DNA of 64,000 bases from an uncultured Ruminococcus sp. (GTDB lineage Bacteria; Bacillota; Clostridia; Lachnospirales; Lachnospiraceae), in the NCBI GenBank assembly GCA_904377845.1, contig CAJFGR010000032.1, forward strand, positions 1 to 64,000, in the 5' to 3' direction. The translations under genes and the position numbers were made by a program. The notes under the pieces were generated by a model, which saw nothing but the letters and a program-made list of their open reading frames with translations, did not search any database and was not told the origin of the DNA. How positions within the stretch are numbered: position 1 is the first letter of the stretch; each line of letters opens with the position of its first letter. Below, one piece after another: positions 1-10,901 of this stretch.

Positions 1-1
1 A

Positions 2-328
2 AGATTTGATGTTACAGTTGCGAAAAACTACTTGACCGAACAGGAACTTTCGGCTATGGCTCGAATTGTTAATGCTTATTTAGATTTGGCGGAAATGCGT
101 GCAGAAGAACATATTCCTATGACGATGGAAGATTGGGCAGAGCAATTTGAGGGCATTTTAAGATTATCGAAGAAAGAAATTTTGACGCATGCGGGAAGTA
201 TATCGGCTCAAATAGCGGAAGAGCATGCGTTAAGTGAGTTTGAAAAATACCGTGTAAAACAGGATAGATTGTATCAGAGCGATTTTGACCGAGTATTATT
301 GGGAGAGAAAATTGATTCGAAAGAATAG
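2..328 (+). CDS. RhuM family protein, C-terminal part (5' end outside the window)
   Basis: The reading frame is open from base 2, so the gene begins upstream of the window; the TTG at 32 is only an internal codon. The visible 108 residues (VAKNYLTEQEL, RIVNAYLDLAE, HIPMTMEDWAEQFEGILRL, EFEKYRVKQDRLYQSDFD) match what I know of the C-terminal region of RhuM-type proteins, named after a Salmonella pathogenicity-island gene. The family is common in genomic islands and often sits near restriction or defence genes. Its biochemical role is not established. Codon use is AT-rich, like the next gene and unlike uvrB, which suggests an acquired segment. Confidence 0.8.
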   Translation, partial: RFDVTVAKNYLTEQELSAMARIVNAYLDLAEMRAEEHIPMTMEDWAEQFEGILRLSKKEILTHAGSISAQIAEEHALSEFEKYRVKQDRLYQSDFDRVLLGEKIDSKE

Positions 329-358
329 TATCATGATTTAAAAATTGATTGGAGAAAA

Positions 359-1624
359 GTGTCGGAATTTGGTCTGAAAATACAAGTATACAAATTTTTT
401 GATGTTATACAAAAGAGGAAGAGAACAATGGAGTGGTATATATATGCATTATTATTTGTTATAGCGATAGTTACAGTTCATTTAGTCTCCTGGGTAGGAA
501 ATGTATTACATAGTGTGCCAAATGGAGGAGCAAGTGGATATGCAGTTTTTACGTTTCGTGGTGATCAAGATAGATCAATGTCAACTAACATTCTAATGAA
601 TATTTTATTTCCGAATATTGTATTGATTTTTATGCATATGTTCTGTTATAAAGAAAAAATTGACGTTTCATCAGATCAATTATTCTACTATGTTTGTTTT
701 TATTATACATATAGAATAATTTTGATTTGTTTTATATTAAGGAGAAAGGAATTATTATCGATTCATTATGAATTTACTAATCTTATATTGGGAATATTAG
801 TTGCACTTTTTTTGGTAAAAAAATTTTTGACAATTCCAGAGCAAGTTTTTATTCCAATATCTGAATTGGTTAATGAATTTTGGTTAGTGATTATAGTTCT
901 TGTGTTTAAATTTGTAATATTAATTTTCGATAAAATTTTTCGGCAGAACACAGTTGTAAATGAAAATATGTTAGACGAATATATTCGAAATAAGTTTAAG
1001 AAATTTTATCGGAAATATAAAGATAATCTATACATTACCAAAGATGATAATAGATTGTGGATTTTAGTTTTCTCTATTATGATTTTTGAAAATTATAATA
1101 GAGGTAGTATTATTAGAATAATTGAAAAAATCAAAATTCATTTCGGCTTTACAGCGACAACAGGAATTATGCAAATAAGATCTAATAAAAATATATCAGA
1201 TGAAGAGAGTATTTCTTTAGCGTTTGATAAATTGAAAAATGAAATTGTGATAGGGAATGTTGAGTCAGACGATGAAAGCCAAATTGAATATTATGCTGAA
1301 CAGTATAATCCTGATAAGGATTATTCGAAGTCTGTATCGTTTATATATCAACACTTATATAAGTATATAAGTGATAATCGACGGCTTAAACATGAATTTT
1401 ATTTAGACAATAATAATCAAGGCGAAAAGGAAAAAACTGAACAACAAGATACGCCTATTTGTCCTTTTGAAGAAAATAATTATGTTACATTAGATGATAT
1501 TGTAACTATGAGTGGTTTAAAGAAAAAACAGGTATGGGAAAAAATAAAGAAGAAAAAAGTTGTAGCTTATTTTGACGAAGATATAGTGAAGGAAGTATTT
1601 AAAGTAGGATTCCCTAAAGGCTAA
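359..1624 (+). CDS. Unrecognised multi-pass membrane protein with a possible lysozyme-like segment
   Basis: I do not recognise this 421-residue protein. Hydrophobic segments lie near residues 27-48, 76-97, 105-127, 139-156 and 168-191, followed by a soluble region. That region has FENYNRG (Glu244) and, 25 residues on, TTGIMQIR (269-274) and SDEES. This resembles the glutamate plus G-[IL]-M-Q pattern of lytic transglycosylase or lysozyme-like folds, but the spacing is longer than usual, so it is only a hint. The last 45 residues look like a small DNA-binding or excisionase-type helical module ([20 protein letters not shown]). Two starts are possible: GTG 359 (GGAG at 351) or ATG 428 (GAGGAAGAG at 415), the second placing the first membrane helix at the N-terminus. 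It is strongly AT-rich and lies between the RhuM gene and uvrB. Confidence 0.6.
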   Translation: MSEFGLKIQVYKFFDVIQKRKRTMEWYIYALLFVIAIVTVHLVSWVGNVLHSVPNGGASGYAVFTFRGDQDRSMSTNILMNILFPNIVLIFMHMFCYKEKIDVSSDQLFYYVCFYYTYRIILICFILRRKELLSIHYEFTNLILGILVALFLVKKFLTIPEQVFIPISELVNEFWLVIIVLVFKFVILIFDKIFRQNTVVNENMLDEYIRNKFKKFYRKYKDNLYITKDDNRLWILVFSIMIFENYNRGSIIRIIEKIKIHFGFTATTGIMQIRSNKNISDEESISLAFDKLKNEIVIGNVESDDESQIEYYAEQYNPDKDYSKSVSFIYQHLYKYISDNRRLKHEFYLDNNNQGEKEKTEQQDTPICPFEENNYVTLDDIVTMSGLKKKQVWEKIKKKKVVAYFDEDIVKEVFKVGFPKG

Positions 1625-1659
1625 GAATAAAAAATACTTTCACCAGGAGAGAGTTTATC

Positions 1660-3645
1660 ATGGATCATTTTGAATTAGTATCAGAATATAAACCAACCGG
1701 AGACCAGCCTCAGGCGATCGCTGACCTTGTCAAAGGGTTCAAGGAAGGCAACCAGTGCCAGACTCTTCTGGGTGTCACCGGTTCCGGAAAAACTTTTACG
1801 ATGGCGAATGTCATCCAGCAGCTGAATAAACCGACGCTGATTATTGCACACAACAAGACACTGGCGGCGCAGCTCTACGGCGAGTTCAAGGAGTTCTTCC
1901 CGAACAACGCCGTGGAGTATTTCGTCAGTTACTACGACTATTACCAGCCGGAGGCCTACGTTCCTTCCTCGGACACCTACATTGCCAAGGACTCTGCTAT
2001 CAACGAGGAGATCGATAAGCTCCGTCTCTCCGCCACCATGGCACTGACGGAACGGCGTGATGTGATCATCGTTGCCAGCGTTTCCTGTATTTACGGTCTG
2101 GGTAACCCGGTGGACTACCAGAATATGGTGATCTCCCTGCGCCCGGGCATGATTAAGGACAGAGATGAAGTGATGGCAAAGCTGATTGAGATCCAGTATG
2201 ACCGCAATGATATGGACTTCCACCGCGGTACGTTCCGTGTGCGCGGCGATGTGCTTGAGATCATACCGGCATATGAGAGCGAGACGGCGATCCGGATTGA
2301 ATTCTTCGGGGATGAAGTGGACAGGATAACGGAGATTGACATCCTGACAGGAGAGGTCAAAGATGAGTTAAAGCACGTGGCGATCTTCCCGGCCTCCCAT
2401 TATGTCGTAGACAAAGAGAATATAAAAAGGGCAATACAGGATATTGAACAAGAGCTGGACGAGCGCGTGAAAGAATTCAAGCGCCAGGACAAGCTCCTGG
2501 AGGCGCAGCGTATTGCTGAGCGGACTAACTTTGATATCGAAATGCTCAAGGAGACGGGATTCTGCTCGGGCATCGAGAATTATTCCAGGCATCTGGCAGG
2601 TCTTGCGCCGGGACAGCCGCCGTATACACTGATCGACTATTTCCCGGACGATTTTATTATGATGATTGATGAGTCGCACAAGACAATCCCGCAGATCGGA
2701 GGAATGTACCACGGCGACCAGTCGAGAAAGAGTACACTGGTGGATTACGGATTCCGTCTGCCCTCGGCTAAGGATAACCGCCCCTTGAATTTTGAAGAAT
2801 TTGAGAGTAAGATTAATCAGGTCCTGTTTGTATCGGCAACGCCGGGACCGTATGAGGAAGAACACGAACTTCTGCGGGCGGAGCAGGTGATCCGGCCGAC
2901 CGGGCTTCTCGATCCGGAGGTGTCCGTGCGTCCGGTCGAAGGACAGATCGACGATCTGATCGGCGAGATCAACAAAGAAGTATCGAAGAAGAACAAAGTT
3001 CTTGTTACGACACTGACCAAGCGTATGGCTGAGGATCTTACAGATTATATGCGCGAAGTGGGTATCCGGGTGAAATATTTACACTCTGATGTGGATACAC
3101 TGGAGCGTACAGAGATTATCCGTGATATGAGACTGGATGTATTCGATGTGCTTGTCGGAATAAACCTTCTCAGGGAAGGCCTCGATATACCTGAGATTAC
3201 ACTTGTGGCGATTCTTGATGCAGACAAAGAAGGATTCCTGCGTTCGGAGACGTCCCTGATCCAGACAATCGGGCGCGCTGCACGTAATGCAGAGGGCCAT
3301 GTCATTATGTATGCAGATACGATTACCGATTCTATGCAGATGGCTATCGACGAGACAAAGCGCCGCCGTGAGATCCAGATGAAATATAATGAAGAACACG
3401 GGATTACTCCGCAGACGATCAAGAAATCCGTGCGCGACCTGATCAGTATATCAAAGAAAGTCGCGGCGGAAGAACTGCGTATGGAGAAAGATCCGGAGTC
3501 CATGAGTGCAAAAGAGCTGGAAAAACTGATCAAAGACATGACAAAACAGATGAAGAAAGCAGCGGCGGAGCTGAATTTCGAAGCCGCCGCAGAGCTGCGT
3601 GACAAGCTGGTCGAGCTGAAGAAGATGCTCAACGACCTTGAATGA
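1660..3645 (+). CDS. uvrB: Excinuclease ABC subunit B (UvrB)
   Basis: Damage-recognition helicase of nucleotide excision repair; it takes DNA from UvrA and then recruits UvrC. At 661 residues it is of normal family length. Walker A GVTGSGKT lies at residues 38-45, followed by the beta-hairpin signature [12 protein letters not shown] that clamps DNA, the DESH helicase box, and motif VI (QTIGRAARN). The C-terminus carries the UVR coiled-coil motif ([17 protein letters not shown]) that contacts UvrA and UvrC. ATG 1660 has an AGGAGAG ribosome site 10 bases upstream. It lies 27 bases before uvrA and is probably cotranscribed with it. I saw no clear SOS (DinR/LexA) box in the short upstream gap. 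Confidence 0.98.
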   Translation: MDHFELVSEYKPTGDQPQAIADLVKGFKEGNQCQTLLGVTGSGKTFTMANVIQQLNKPTLIIAHNKTLAAQLYGEFKEFFPNNAVEYFVSYYDYYQPEAYVPSSDTYIAKDSAINEEIDKLRLSATMALTERRDVIIVASVSCIYGLGNPVDYQNMVISLRPGMIKDRDEVMAKLIEIQYDRNDMDFHRGTFRVRGDVLEIIPAYESETAIRIEFFGDEVDRITEIDILTGEVKDELKHVAIFPASHYVVDKENIKRAIQDIEQELDERVKEFKRQDKLLEAQRIAERTNFDIEMLKETGFCSGIENYSRHLAGLAPGQPPYTLIDYFPDDFIMMIDESHKTIPQIGGMYHGDQSRKSTLVDYGFRLPSAKDNRPLNFEEFESKINQVLFVSATPGPYEEEHELLRAEQVIRPTGLLDPEVSVRPVEGQIDDLIGEINKEVSKKNKVLVTTLTKRMAEDLTDYMREVGIRVKYLHSDVDTLERTEIIRDMRLDVFDVLVGINLLREGLDIPEITLVAILDADKEGFLRSETSLIQTIGRAARNAEGHVIMYADTITDSMQMAIDETKRRREIQMKYNEEHGITPQTIKKSVRDLISISKKVAAEELRMEKDPESMSAKELEKLIKDMTKQMKKAAAELNFEAAAELRDKLVELKKMLNDLE

Positions 3646-3672
3646 TATACAGGAAGGAAACGAAAGACATAT

Positions 3673-6519
3673 ATGGGAACAAAGATGGATGCCCGGAAAT
3701 ATATCCGAATCCGGGGCGCAAATGAGAATAATCTGAAAAATATAGATGTGGATATTCCGCGTAACGAGCTGGTTGTGCTGACGGGATTAAGCGGATCAGG
3801 AAAATCATCACTTGCCTTTGACACGATCTACGCAGAGGGACAGAGACGCTATATGGAATCTCTGTCCTCCTATGCCCGTCAGTTCCTGGGCCAGATGGAG
3901 AAACCGGATGTGGAGAGCATCGAGGGACTGTCCCCGGCTATTTCCATTGACCAGAAATCGACCAACCACAACCCGCGTTCTACAGTAGGGACTGTGACAG
4001 AGATTTACGATTATTTCCGTCTGCTCTATGCAAGAGTGGGCATACCCCACTGCCCGAAGTGCGGAAGAGAGATTGCAAAACAGACAGTGGACCAGATGGT
4101 AGACCAGATTATGGCGCTGCCGGAGCGGACGAGGATCCAGCTGCTGGCTCCTGTTGTGCGGGGGCGTAAGGGAACTCATGCCAAGCTTCTGGAGCGTGCG
4201 AAGAAAAGCGGTTATGTCCGTGTGCGCATAGACGGAAATATGTACGAATTGTCCGAAGATATCTCGCTGGATAAAAATATTAAGCATAATATCGAGATTA
4301 TCGTGGACCGTCTGATTGTGCGCCCGGGTATCGAGAAACGCCTGACAGATTCCGTGGAGAGCGTGCTTCATCTGGCGGACGGTCTCCTTGTGGTAGATGT
4401 GATCGACGGGGAACCGATGAATTTCAGTCAGAGTTTTTCCTGTCCGGACTGCGGAATCAGCATCGAAGAGATTGAACCGCGGAGCTTTTCTTTCAACAAT
4501 CCGTTCGGCGCCTGCCCGGAATGTTTCGGACTCGGGTACAAGATGGAATTCGCGGAGGAACTCATGATCCCGGATCCGTCCCTTTCCATTAATGAGGGCG
4601 CGATTGCCGTGCTGGGATGGCAGTCCTGCACGGACAAATCAAGTTTTACGCGGGCGATACTGGATGCACTTTGCAGAGAGTATCACTTTGATCTGGATAC
4701 GCCGTTTGAGAAATATCCGAAGAAAATACATGATATTCTTATACACGGGACAAACGGAAAGAGCGTGAAAGTGTTTTACAAAGGGCAGCGGGGAGAGGGC
4801 GTCTACGATGTTGCTTTCGAAGGGCTGATTAAAAATGTGGAGCGCAGATACAGAGAAACCGGTTCGGAGACTATGAAGGCGGAGTACGAGACATTTATGA
4901 ATATTACTCCCTGTTCTGCGTGTAAAGGGCAGAGACTGAAGCCGGGCGCCCTTGCGGTAACCGTTGGAGATAAAAATATTGCCGAAGTGACAGCGCTTTC
5001 TATAGAAAAGCTGCAGCAGTTTTTAAAAGACCTGCAGCTGTCCGATACACAGATGCTGATCGGCGGGCAGATCTTAAAAGAGATACGGGCAAGGATTCAG
5101 TTCCTGATGGACGTGGGACTGGATTACCTTACGTTGGCGCGCGCTACAGGAACATTATCAGGAGGAGAGGCGCAGAGAATCCGGCTTGCCACACAGATCG
5201 GCTCCGGTCTGGTAGGTGTGGCGTATATTCTGGACGAACCGAGTATCGGACTCCACCAGAGAGATAATGATAAACTCCTTGCTACGCTGAAACATCTGCG
5301 GGATCTGGGCAATACGCTCATTGTGGTAGAACACGATGAGGATACCATGCTGGCAGCAGATTACATTGTTGATATCGGGCCGGGCGCCGGTGAGCACGGC
5401 GGTGAAGTCGTGGCTGTGGGCACGGCACAGGAGATTATGCAGAATGAAAAGTCCGTGACAGGGGCGTATCTCTCCGGAAAGATCAGAATTCCCGTACCTG
5501 ACGAGAGAAAGAAACCGGCAGGATGGCTGAAAGTAATCGGTGCAAGAGAGAATAATCTGAAAAATATTGACGTAGCATTTCCACTTGGCGTGATGACCTG
5601 TGTAACCGGCGTATCCGGTTCCGGAAAGAGTTCGCTTGTAAACGAGATTCTCTACAAGCGGCTTGCCAGAGATCTTAACCATGCGCGGACAATTCCCGGA
5701 AAACACAGGAAGATCGAGGGTCTGGATCAGGTGGATAAGGTGATTAACATTGACCAGTCGCCGATCGGCCGTACGCCGAGGTCTAATCCGGCGACTTATA
5801 CCGGCGTATTTGATCTGATCCGCGATCTCTTTGCCGCGACGCCGGATGCAAAGGCGAGAGGGTATAAGAAAGGCAGATTCAGTTTTAACGTCAAAGGCGG
5901 ACGATGTGAGGCGTGCGCCGGCGACGGTATCCTTAAGATTGAGATGCACTTCCTGCCGGATGTATATGTGCCATGTGAAGTCTGCGGCGGAAAGCGTTAC
6001 AACCGTGAGACGCTGGAAGTAAAATATAAAGGAAAATCCATCTATGATGTGCTCAATATGACAGTGGAGGAGGCACTTGAGTTTTTTGATCATGTGCCCA
6101 GCATCCGCAGAAAGATGCAGACCCTTTATGATGTCGGTCTGTCCTACATTCGCCTGGGACAGCCTTCCACAGAGCTCTCGGGAGGAGAGGCTCAGAGAAT
6201 CAAGCTGGCGTCGGAACTGAGTAAGCGCAGCACAGGAAAGACTGTCTATATTCTGGATGAGCCTACGACCGGACTGCATTTTGCAGATGTGCACAAGCTG
6301 ACGGAGATTCTGAGGAGACTTTCAGGGGACGGCAACACAGTTATTGTTATCGAACACAACCTGGATGTGATCAAGACAGCAGATTATATTATAGATATCG
6401 GACCTGAAGGCGGAGACCGCGGAGGGACTGTTGTTGCCTGCGGTACACCCGAAGAAGTGGCTGCGAATGAAAAGTCCTATACAGGGAAATATATAGATGA
6501 AATGCTGAAAAGAAAATAA
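3673..6519 (+). CDS. uvrA: Excinuclease ABC subunit A (UvrA)
   Basis: Dimeric ABC-type ATPase that scans DNA for lesions and loads UvrB. At 948 residues it is full length, with two Walker A motifs (GLSGSGKSS near residue 36, GVSGSGKSS near 650), two ABC signatures (LSGGEAQRI) and CxxC zinc-binding pairs (CPKCG, CPDCG/CPECF, CEACAG, CEVCGG). ATG 3673 has its AGGAAGG site rather far away (3651-3657), and ATG 3685 (protein starting MDARKYIRI) aligns better with typical UvrA starts, so the exact start is uncertain by four residues. The 3' end is followed by about 250 bases without a gene. Confidence 0.98.
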   Translation: MGTKMDARKYIRIRGANENNLKNIDVDIPRNELVVLTGLSGSGKSSLAFDTIYAEGQRRYMESLSSYARQFLGQMEKPDVESIEGLSPAISIDQKSTNHNPRSTVGTVTEIYDYFRLLYARVGIPHCPKCGREIAKQTVDQMVDQIMALPERTRIQLLAPVVRGRKGTHAKLLERAKKSGYVRVRIDGNMYELSEDISLDKNIKHNIEIIVDRLIVRPGIEKRLTDSVESVLHLADGLLVVDVIDGEPMNFSQSFSCPDCGISIEEIEPRSFSFNNPFGACPECFGLGYKMEFAEELMIPDPSLSINEGAIAVLGWQSCTDKSSFTRAILDALCREYHFDLDTPFEKYPKKIHDILIHGTNGKSVKVFYKGQRGEGVYDVAFEGLIKNVERRYRETGSETMKAEYETFMNITPCSACKGQRLKPGALAVTVGDKNIAEVTALSIEKLQQFLKDLQLSDTQMLIGGQILKEIRARIQFLMDVGLDYLTLARATGTLSGGEAQRIRLATQIGSGLVGVAYILDEPSIGLHQRDNDKLLATLKHLRDLGNTLIVVEHDEDTMLAADYIVDIGPGAGEHGGEVVAVGTAQEIMQNEKSVTGAYLSGKIRIPVPDERKKPAGWLKVIGARENNLKNIDVAFPLGVMTCVTGVSGSGKSSLVNEILYKRLARDLNHARTIPGKHRKIEGLDQVDKVINIDQSPIGRTPRSNPATYTGVFDLIRDLFAATPDAKARGYKKGRFSFNVKGGRCEACAGDGILKIEMHFLPDVYVPCEVCGGKRYNRETLEVKYKGKSIYDVLNMTVEEALEFFDHVPSIRRKMQTLYDVGLSYIRLGQPSTELSGGEAQRIKLASELSKRSTGKTVYILDEPTTGLHFADVHKLTEILRRLSGDGNTVIVIEHNLDVIKTADYIIDIGPEGGDRGGTVVACGTPEEVAANEKSYTGKYIDEMLKRK

Positions 6520-6769
6520 AATCCGAAAAAAAGGCTTTCCATTTTTTAGAAAGTCGATTATACTGAATAATGCGGACAGGCAGGATGAGGGAACCTGCCT
6601 GTATCCCGTCATACAGATGTTTTTATGTAACAGTTCGGTCAGCGGGAATGCGCGGGCCTGGCTGTTGGAATTTTAGAAAAAACCGGCAGGGAGTGAGATA
6701 CAGGAACGCTCTGAAGTGAGGAGCGGTTTCGCGGGAAAGAGTATAAAGATTTGGAAGGGAGAATTGAAT
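6520..6769. other. uvrA-mreB intergenic region with an inverted repeat
   Basis: This 250-base gap holds no convincing gene. It has a perfect 9-bp inverted repeat, ACAGGCAGG (6576-6584) and CCTGCCTGT (6594-6602), around a 9-base loop. The nearest T-run is about 15 bases downstream (6619), so it is a poor intrinsic terminator. It may instead be a processing or leader structure ahead of mreB. I could not assign a promoter for mreB with confidence. Confidence 0.45.
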
Positions 6770-7759
6770 ATGTCAGTAGATATCGGGATTGATCTTGGGA
6801 CTGCCAGCGTACTGGTATATGTTCACGGCAAGGGCGTAGTGCTCAAAGAACCCTCCGTCGTTGCCTTTGACAGGGATACAAATGTGATAAAGGCCATTGG
6901 TGAAGAGGCGCGTCTGATGCTTGGAAGAACACCGGGCAACATCGTGGCGGTGCGTCCGCTGCGTCAGGGCGTGATCTCAGATTATACTGTGACCGAAAAG
7001 ATGATCAAGTACTTTGTTCAGAAAGCGCTCGGAAGACGTACATTCAAGAAGCCCCGTATCAGCATCTGCGTGCCGAGCGGAGTGACCGAGGTAGAGAAGA
7101 AGGCTGTAGAGGAAGCTACATTCGCAGCCGGAGCTCGTGAAGTACATCTGATTGAAGAGCCGGTAGCAGCTGCCATTGGCGCGGGGATTGATATTGCAAA
7201 GCCGTGCGGCAATATGATTGTGGATATCGGCGGCGGTACATCAGATATTGCGGTAATTTCTCTGGGCGGTACGGTAGTAAATACCTCTATTAAGGTTGCC
7301 GGAGATGATTTTGACGAGGCGATTGTACGTTATATGAGGAAGAAACATAATCTTCTGATCGGAGAGAGAACCGCGGAAGATATTAAGATAAAGATCGGAA
7401 CCACCTATCCTCTTGTTGAGGAGGAAACAATGGAAGTCAGAGGAAGAAACCTTGTAACAGGGCTGCCGAAGACCGTTACAGTAACCTCTTCCGAGACTGA
7501 GGAGGCTTTGAGGGAGGCCACCAGCCAGATTGTAGAGGCGGTTATCTCAGTTCTGGAGCAGACCCCGCCGGAGCTGTCGGCGGATATTCTGGACAGGGGT
7601 ATTGTTCTGACAGGCGGAGGAGCTTTGCTGCGCGGCCTTGAGGAACTGATCGAAGAAAAAACGGGGATCAACACGATGACTGCCGAAGATCCTATGAAAG
7701 TCGTGGCAATCGGCACGGGCGAGTTCGTGGATTTCATGAGCGGAAGAAAGGACTTTTAG
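6770..7759 (+). CDS. mreB: Rod-shape determining actin homologue MreB
   Basis: MreB polymerises under the membrane and guides lateral wall synthesis by RodA-type SEDS enzymes and PBPs. The 329-residue product has the actin-fold phosphate loops IGIDLGTASVLVY near the N-terminus and VDIGGGTSDIAV, plus the adenosine motif VLTGGGALLRGL. ATG 6770 is chosen because GGAAGGGAGA ends about 9 bases upstream; the frame opens at 6716 but that stretch lacks family similarity. mreC and mreD are not adjacent, so this may be an mreB, mbl or mreBH-type paralogue. A strong terminator follows. Confidence 0.93.
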   Translation: MSVDIGIDLGTASVLVYVHGKGVVLKEPSVVAFDRDTNVIKAIGEEARLMLGRTPGNIVAVRPLRQGVISDYTVTEKMIKYFVQKALGRRTFKKPRISICVPSGVTEVEKKAVEEATFAAGAREVHLIEEPVAAAIGAGIDIAKPCGNMIVDIGGGTSDIAVISLGGTVVNTSIKVAGDDFDEAIVRYMRKKHNLLIGERTAEDIKIKIGTTYPLVEEETMEVRGRNLVTGLPKTVTVTSSETEEALREATSQIVEAVISVLEQTPPELSADILDRGIVLTGGGALLRGLEELIEEKTGINTMTAEDPMKVVAIGTGEFVDFMSGRKDF

Positions 7760-7784
7760 GCGGTCATAAGCAGAACGGTTTCAG

Positions 7785-7818
7785 CAGGGATGTGAGCATA
7801 CAGGCACATCCCTGTTTT
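7785..7818 (+). terminator. Intrinsic terminator after mreB
   Basis: A perfect 10-bp stem, CAGGGATGTG (7785-7794) with CACATCCCTG (7805-7814), a 10-base loop, and TTTT directly after. It separates mreB from recD2. Confidence 0.85.
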
Positions 7819-7847
7819 GCGGTTAAAGGCAGGAGCGTACAGGAGAG

Positions 7848-10106
7848 GTGCAGAAACTGTCGCCTGCGGGAAAGGATAAGATTTTGGAAACAGTTACAGG
7901 ATATGTGGAGCATATTGTGTTTCGCAATGAGGAAAACGGTTACACGGTATTTCATCTGGAAAATGACGACGGAGAGGTGACCTGCGTCGGCAATCTGAAT
8001 TTCATCAGTGAAGGAGAAATGCTTGAGCTGACAGGAGAATATGTGAATCACAGCGTATACGGCACCCAGTTAAAAGTATCGTCGTATACAGTAAAAGAAC
8101 CGGAGGATCTGATATCGATCGAACGCTACCTCGGTTCCGGAGCGATCAAAGGAGTGGGGGAAGCGCTTGCAGGCAGGATTGTGAAGAAGTTTAAAAAAGA
8201 TACTTTCCGGATCATAGAGGAAGAGCCGGAGCGGCTTGCGGAGATCAAAGGTATCAGTGAACGCAAAGCGAGGGAGATCGCGGTGCAGGTTGAAGAGAAG
8301 AAAGATATGCGCAAGGCCATGATATATCTCCAGAAGTACGGAATTTCCACAAAGCTTGCGGCAAAGATCTATCAGTATTACGGTATGCGTGTATACAAAG
8401 TTCTGGAAGAAAACCCATACCAGCTTGCGGATAATATTGAAGGAGTGGGATTCAAGACAGCGGATGAGATTGCAGCGCGCATCGGCATACATACGGATTC
8501 GGATTACCGGATCAGGAGCGGGCTGTTTTATACACTGCAGCAGGCCGTGGGGGAGGGGCACATATACCTTCCCCAGCCGGTCCTGATGCAGAGAGCAGGC
8601 GCGCTTCTGGGCGTAGAGATTCATGACATTGAAAAGCATATCATGGATTTGTGCATTGATAAGAAGACAGTAATGAAAGAAGAAGACGGAGAGATACGTG
8701 TCTATCCGGCGCATTATTACTATCTGGAACTTAATACCGCGAAAATGCTGCATGATCTCAATATTAACTGTGATATGCCGGAAGATCTGATGGAGCGCAG
8801 ACTTTCAAAAGTCGAGAAAAATGAACAGATCGAGCTGGATCAGATGCAGCACAGGGCGGTGATCGAATCGATAAAGCACGGCCTGCTTATTCTGACCGGA
8901 GGACCGGGAACCGGAAAAACTACGACAATCAACACAATGATACGCTTTTTTGACAGTGAGGGCATGAGTATTCTGCTTGCTGCGCCCACAGGCAGGGCTG
9001 CAAAGCGGATGACAGAGGCGACCGGTTATGAGGCGCAGACGATTCACCGCCTTCTTGAGGTCAATGTAAATCCCGAAGAAGGGGAGAATGCCGGCGGTTT
9101 CCTGCGGAACCGGCAGAACCCGCTGGAGGCGGACGTTGTAATTATCGATGAGATGTCCATGGTGGATCTGCCGCTGATGCACGCGCTTCTCTCGGCGGTC
9201 GTACCGGGGACAAGGCTGATACTTGTGGGAGATGTAGACCAGCTGCCGTCCGTGGGACCGGGCAGTGTCCTGCGAGATATTATTGCATCGGAAAAATTCC
9301 CGGTAGTGACGCTGACCAGGATTTTCCGACAGGCGGGAGAAAGTGATATCGTAGTGAACGCACATAAGATCAATGCAGGGGAACCGGTAGTGCTGGACAA
9401 CAAGAGCCGGGATTTCTTCTTCCTGAAACGGCAGGATGCAGATACAATCATCGGGATTACGATTATGCTGATCCAGAAGAAACTGCCCAAATATGTTCAT
9501 GCCAGTCCCAATGAAATTCAGGTTATGACGCCTACGAGAAAAGGACTGCTGGGCGTGGAGCGCCTCAATACGATCCTTCAGCGGTATCTGAATCCGGAGA
9601 GCCCGAAGAAAAATGAAAAGGAAATCAACGGCCGTCTCTTCCGCGAGGGAGACAAGGTAATGCAGATTAAGAACAATTACCAGCTGGAGTGGGAAATCAC
9701 GACAAAATTCGGCCTGACCGTAGACAAGGGGACGGGCATTTTTAACGGAGATATGGGTGTAATTACGGAGATCAATGATTATACCGAGACGATAGAAGTA
9801 GAGTTTGACGAAGCGAGAAAAGTGAAGTACGGATATGATATGACTGAGGAGCTTGAGCTCGCCTATGCCATTACCGTACACAAGTCGCAGGGCAGTGAGT
9901 ATCCGGCTGTTATCATACCGCTCCTGCAGGGTCCGAGGCTTCTCTACACAAGGAATCTTTTGTATACAGCAGTTACAAGGGCAAAGAAATGCCTTACCAT
10001 TGTGGGGAGTGATGCCGTATTTCAGGAAATGATACAAAACAAAAACGAACAGGAAAGATATACCAGTCTTGCGCAGCGGATAAGGGAATACAAAGATCCG
10101 TTCTGA
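7848..10106 (+). CDS. recD2: RecD2-type ATP-dependent DNA helicase
   Basis: Superfamily 1B 5'-3' helicase related to RecD but found without RecBC, implicated in mismatch and recombination repair and replication-fork restart. The 752-residue frame has the RecD2-specific N-terminal region, tandem helix-hairpin-helix motifs (near residues 95-145 and 165-210), Walker A GGPGTGKT (351-358), Walker B IIDEMSMVD, and the C-terminal UvrD-like box AYAITVHKSQGSEYPAV. The start is uncertain: GTG 7848 has AGGAGAG almost touching it, whereas TTG 7884 has AAAGGA eight bases upstream and yields a protein starting LETVTGYVEHIVF, the usual family beginning. comF follows after 20 bases. Confidence 0.95.
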   Translation: MQKLSPAGKDKILETVTGYVEHIVFRNEENGYTVFHLENDDGEVTCVGNLNFISEGEMLELTGEYVNHSVYGTQLKVSSYTVKEPEDLISIERYLGSGAIKGVGEALAGRIVKKFKKDTFRIIEEEPERLAEIKGISERKAREIAVQVEEKKDMRKAMIYLQKYGISTKLAAKIYQYYGMRVYKVLEENPYQLADNIEGVGFKTADEIAARIGIHTDSDYRIRSGLFYTLQQAVGEGHIYLPQPVLMQRAGALLGVEIHDIEKHIMDLCIDKKTVMKEEDGEIRVYPAHYYYLELNTAKMLHDLNINCDMPEDLMERRLSKVEKNEQIELDQMQHRAVIESIKHGLLILTGGPGTGKTTTINTMIRFFDSEGMSILLAAPTGRAAKRMTEATGYEAQTIHRLLEVNVNPEEGENAGGFLRNRQNPLEADVVIIDEMSMVDLPLMHALLSAVVPGTRLILVGDVDQLPSVGPGSVLRDIIASEKFPVVTLTRIFRQAGESDIVVNAHKINAGEPVVLDNKSRDFFFLKRQDADTIIGITIMLIQKKLPKYVHASPNEIQVMTPTRKGLLGVERLNTILQRYLNPESPKKNEKEINGRLFREGDKVMQIKNNYQLEWEITTKFGLTVDKGTGIFNGDMGVITEINDYTETIEVEFDEARKVKYGYDMTEELELAYAITVHKSQGSEYPAVIIPLLQGPRLLYTRNLLYTAVTRAKKCLTIVGSDAVFQEMIQNKNEQERYTSLAQRIREYKDPF

Positions 10107-10126
10107 TACAGACAGGGAAAAAGAAA

Positions 10127-10825
10127 GTGCGGGATCGTCTGCTTGATCTCCTGTATCCTCAGGTGTGTCCGTTCTGCGGAGAGATTTCACCGGAAGGTGT
10201 GTGCCGAAAGTGCCGGAGAAAGGTCATATATATACAGGAACCCAGATGTATGCACTGCGGAAAACCGTTGAAAGGGGATACGGCTGAATACTGTCCCGAC
10301 TGCAGGTCGCACGATTCATATCTGGAGCAGGGGAGAAACCTCTGGATGCACAGGGAACCCGCAGCAGGCGCGCTGTACCGGCTTAAGTACCACAATAAGA
10401 GAAATTACGGCAGGGTATTTGCCAGGGAGCTGGCGCATCGTTATGCAGGGGAGATTCAAAGATGGGAGATTGACGAAATTATGCCCGTTCCCCTCCATCC
10501 CTCCAGAAAAAGAAAGCGCGGGTTCAACCAGGCGGAGATCATAGCAGGGGAGTTGTCTGTGCTAACCGGAATCCCCCTGCGTACGGACGTACTGTTCCGG
10601 ATTAAGAAGACATCGCCCCAGAAGAGCCTGGGGCGAAAGGGGCGCCAGGCCAATCTGAAAGGAGCGTTCGCTGTGTCGGGGGCGTGGAAAGCCTGTAAAA
10701 ACGTGCTCCTTATCGACGATATCTATACGACCGGCGCGACACTTGAGAGAGCCGCAAAAATGCTCAGAATTGCAGGTGCCCAAAATGTTTATTTTTTAAC
10801 TGTAAGCATTGGACAAGGTATCTGA
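10127..10825 (+). CDS. comF: ComF family phosphoribosyltransferase-like protein
   Basis: ComF-type proteins are linked to natural DNA uptake and repair; the exact reaction is not established. The 232-residue protein has the four-cysteine zinc module at the N-terminus (CPFCG, CRKCR, CMHCG, CPDCR), the conserved KYHNKRNYGR and RKRKRGFNQAE segments, and a PRPP-binding loop VLLIDDIYTTGAT. The start is GTG 10127 with AGGGAAAAAGAAAG upstream. It is likely cotranscribed with recD2. An extended -10 promoter for the next operon overlaps its 3' end. Confidence 0.93.
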   Translation: MRDRLLDLLYPQVCPFCGEISPEGVCRKCRRKVIYIQEPRCMHCGKPLKGDTAEYCPDCRSHDSYLEQGRNLWMHREPAAGALYRLKYHNKRNYGRVFARELAHRYAGEIQRWEIDEIMPVPLHPSRKRKRGFNQAEIIAGELSVLTGIPLRTDVLFRIKKTSPQKSLGRKGRQANLKGAFAVSGAWKACKNVLLIDDIYTTGATLERAAKMLRIAGAQNVYFLTVSIGQGI

Positions 10826-10839
10826 GTATATGCTATACT
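10809..10839 (+). promoter_or_regulatory. Candidate sigma-A promoter with extended -10
   Basis: TTGGAC (10809-10814) and TATACT (10834-10839) are separated by 19 bases. The long spacer is offset by the TGC just before the -10, an extended -10 element. It would drive the 10902-14550 unit and starts inside the end of comF. Confidence 0.55.
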
Positions 10840-10901
10840 AAAACATAATGGACTGAAATAAGACAGAATTACAGTACATAGGAAGGACGTGTAAGAGCGT
10901 T

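Noticed and set aside
1625..1659. SOS (DinR/LexA) box before uvrB
   Set aside because: The short gap shows no convincing palindromic box; any operator would have to lie inside the upstream gene.
5158..6294. Long minus-strand open frame opposite uvrA (378 codons)
   Set aside because: It lies entirely antisense to a clear, conserved gene, and its translation shows no recognisable domain or ribosome site.
6576..6602. Inverted repeat after uvrA as an intrinsic terminator
   Set aside because: The stem is perfect but the T-run is about 15 bases away, so only an unexplained inverted repeat is reported.
8805..10190. Minus-strand open frame opposite recD2 (461 codons)
   Set aside because: Antisense to a well-supported helicase gene; the open frame reflects codon bias of the real gene.
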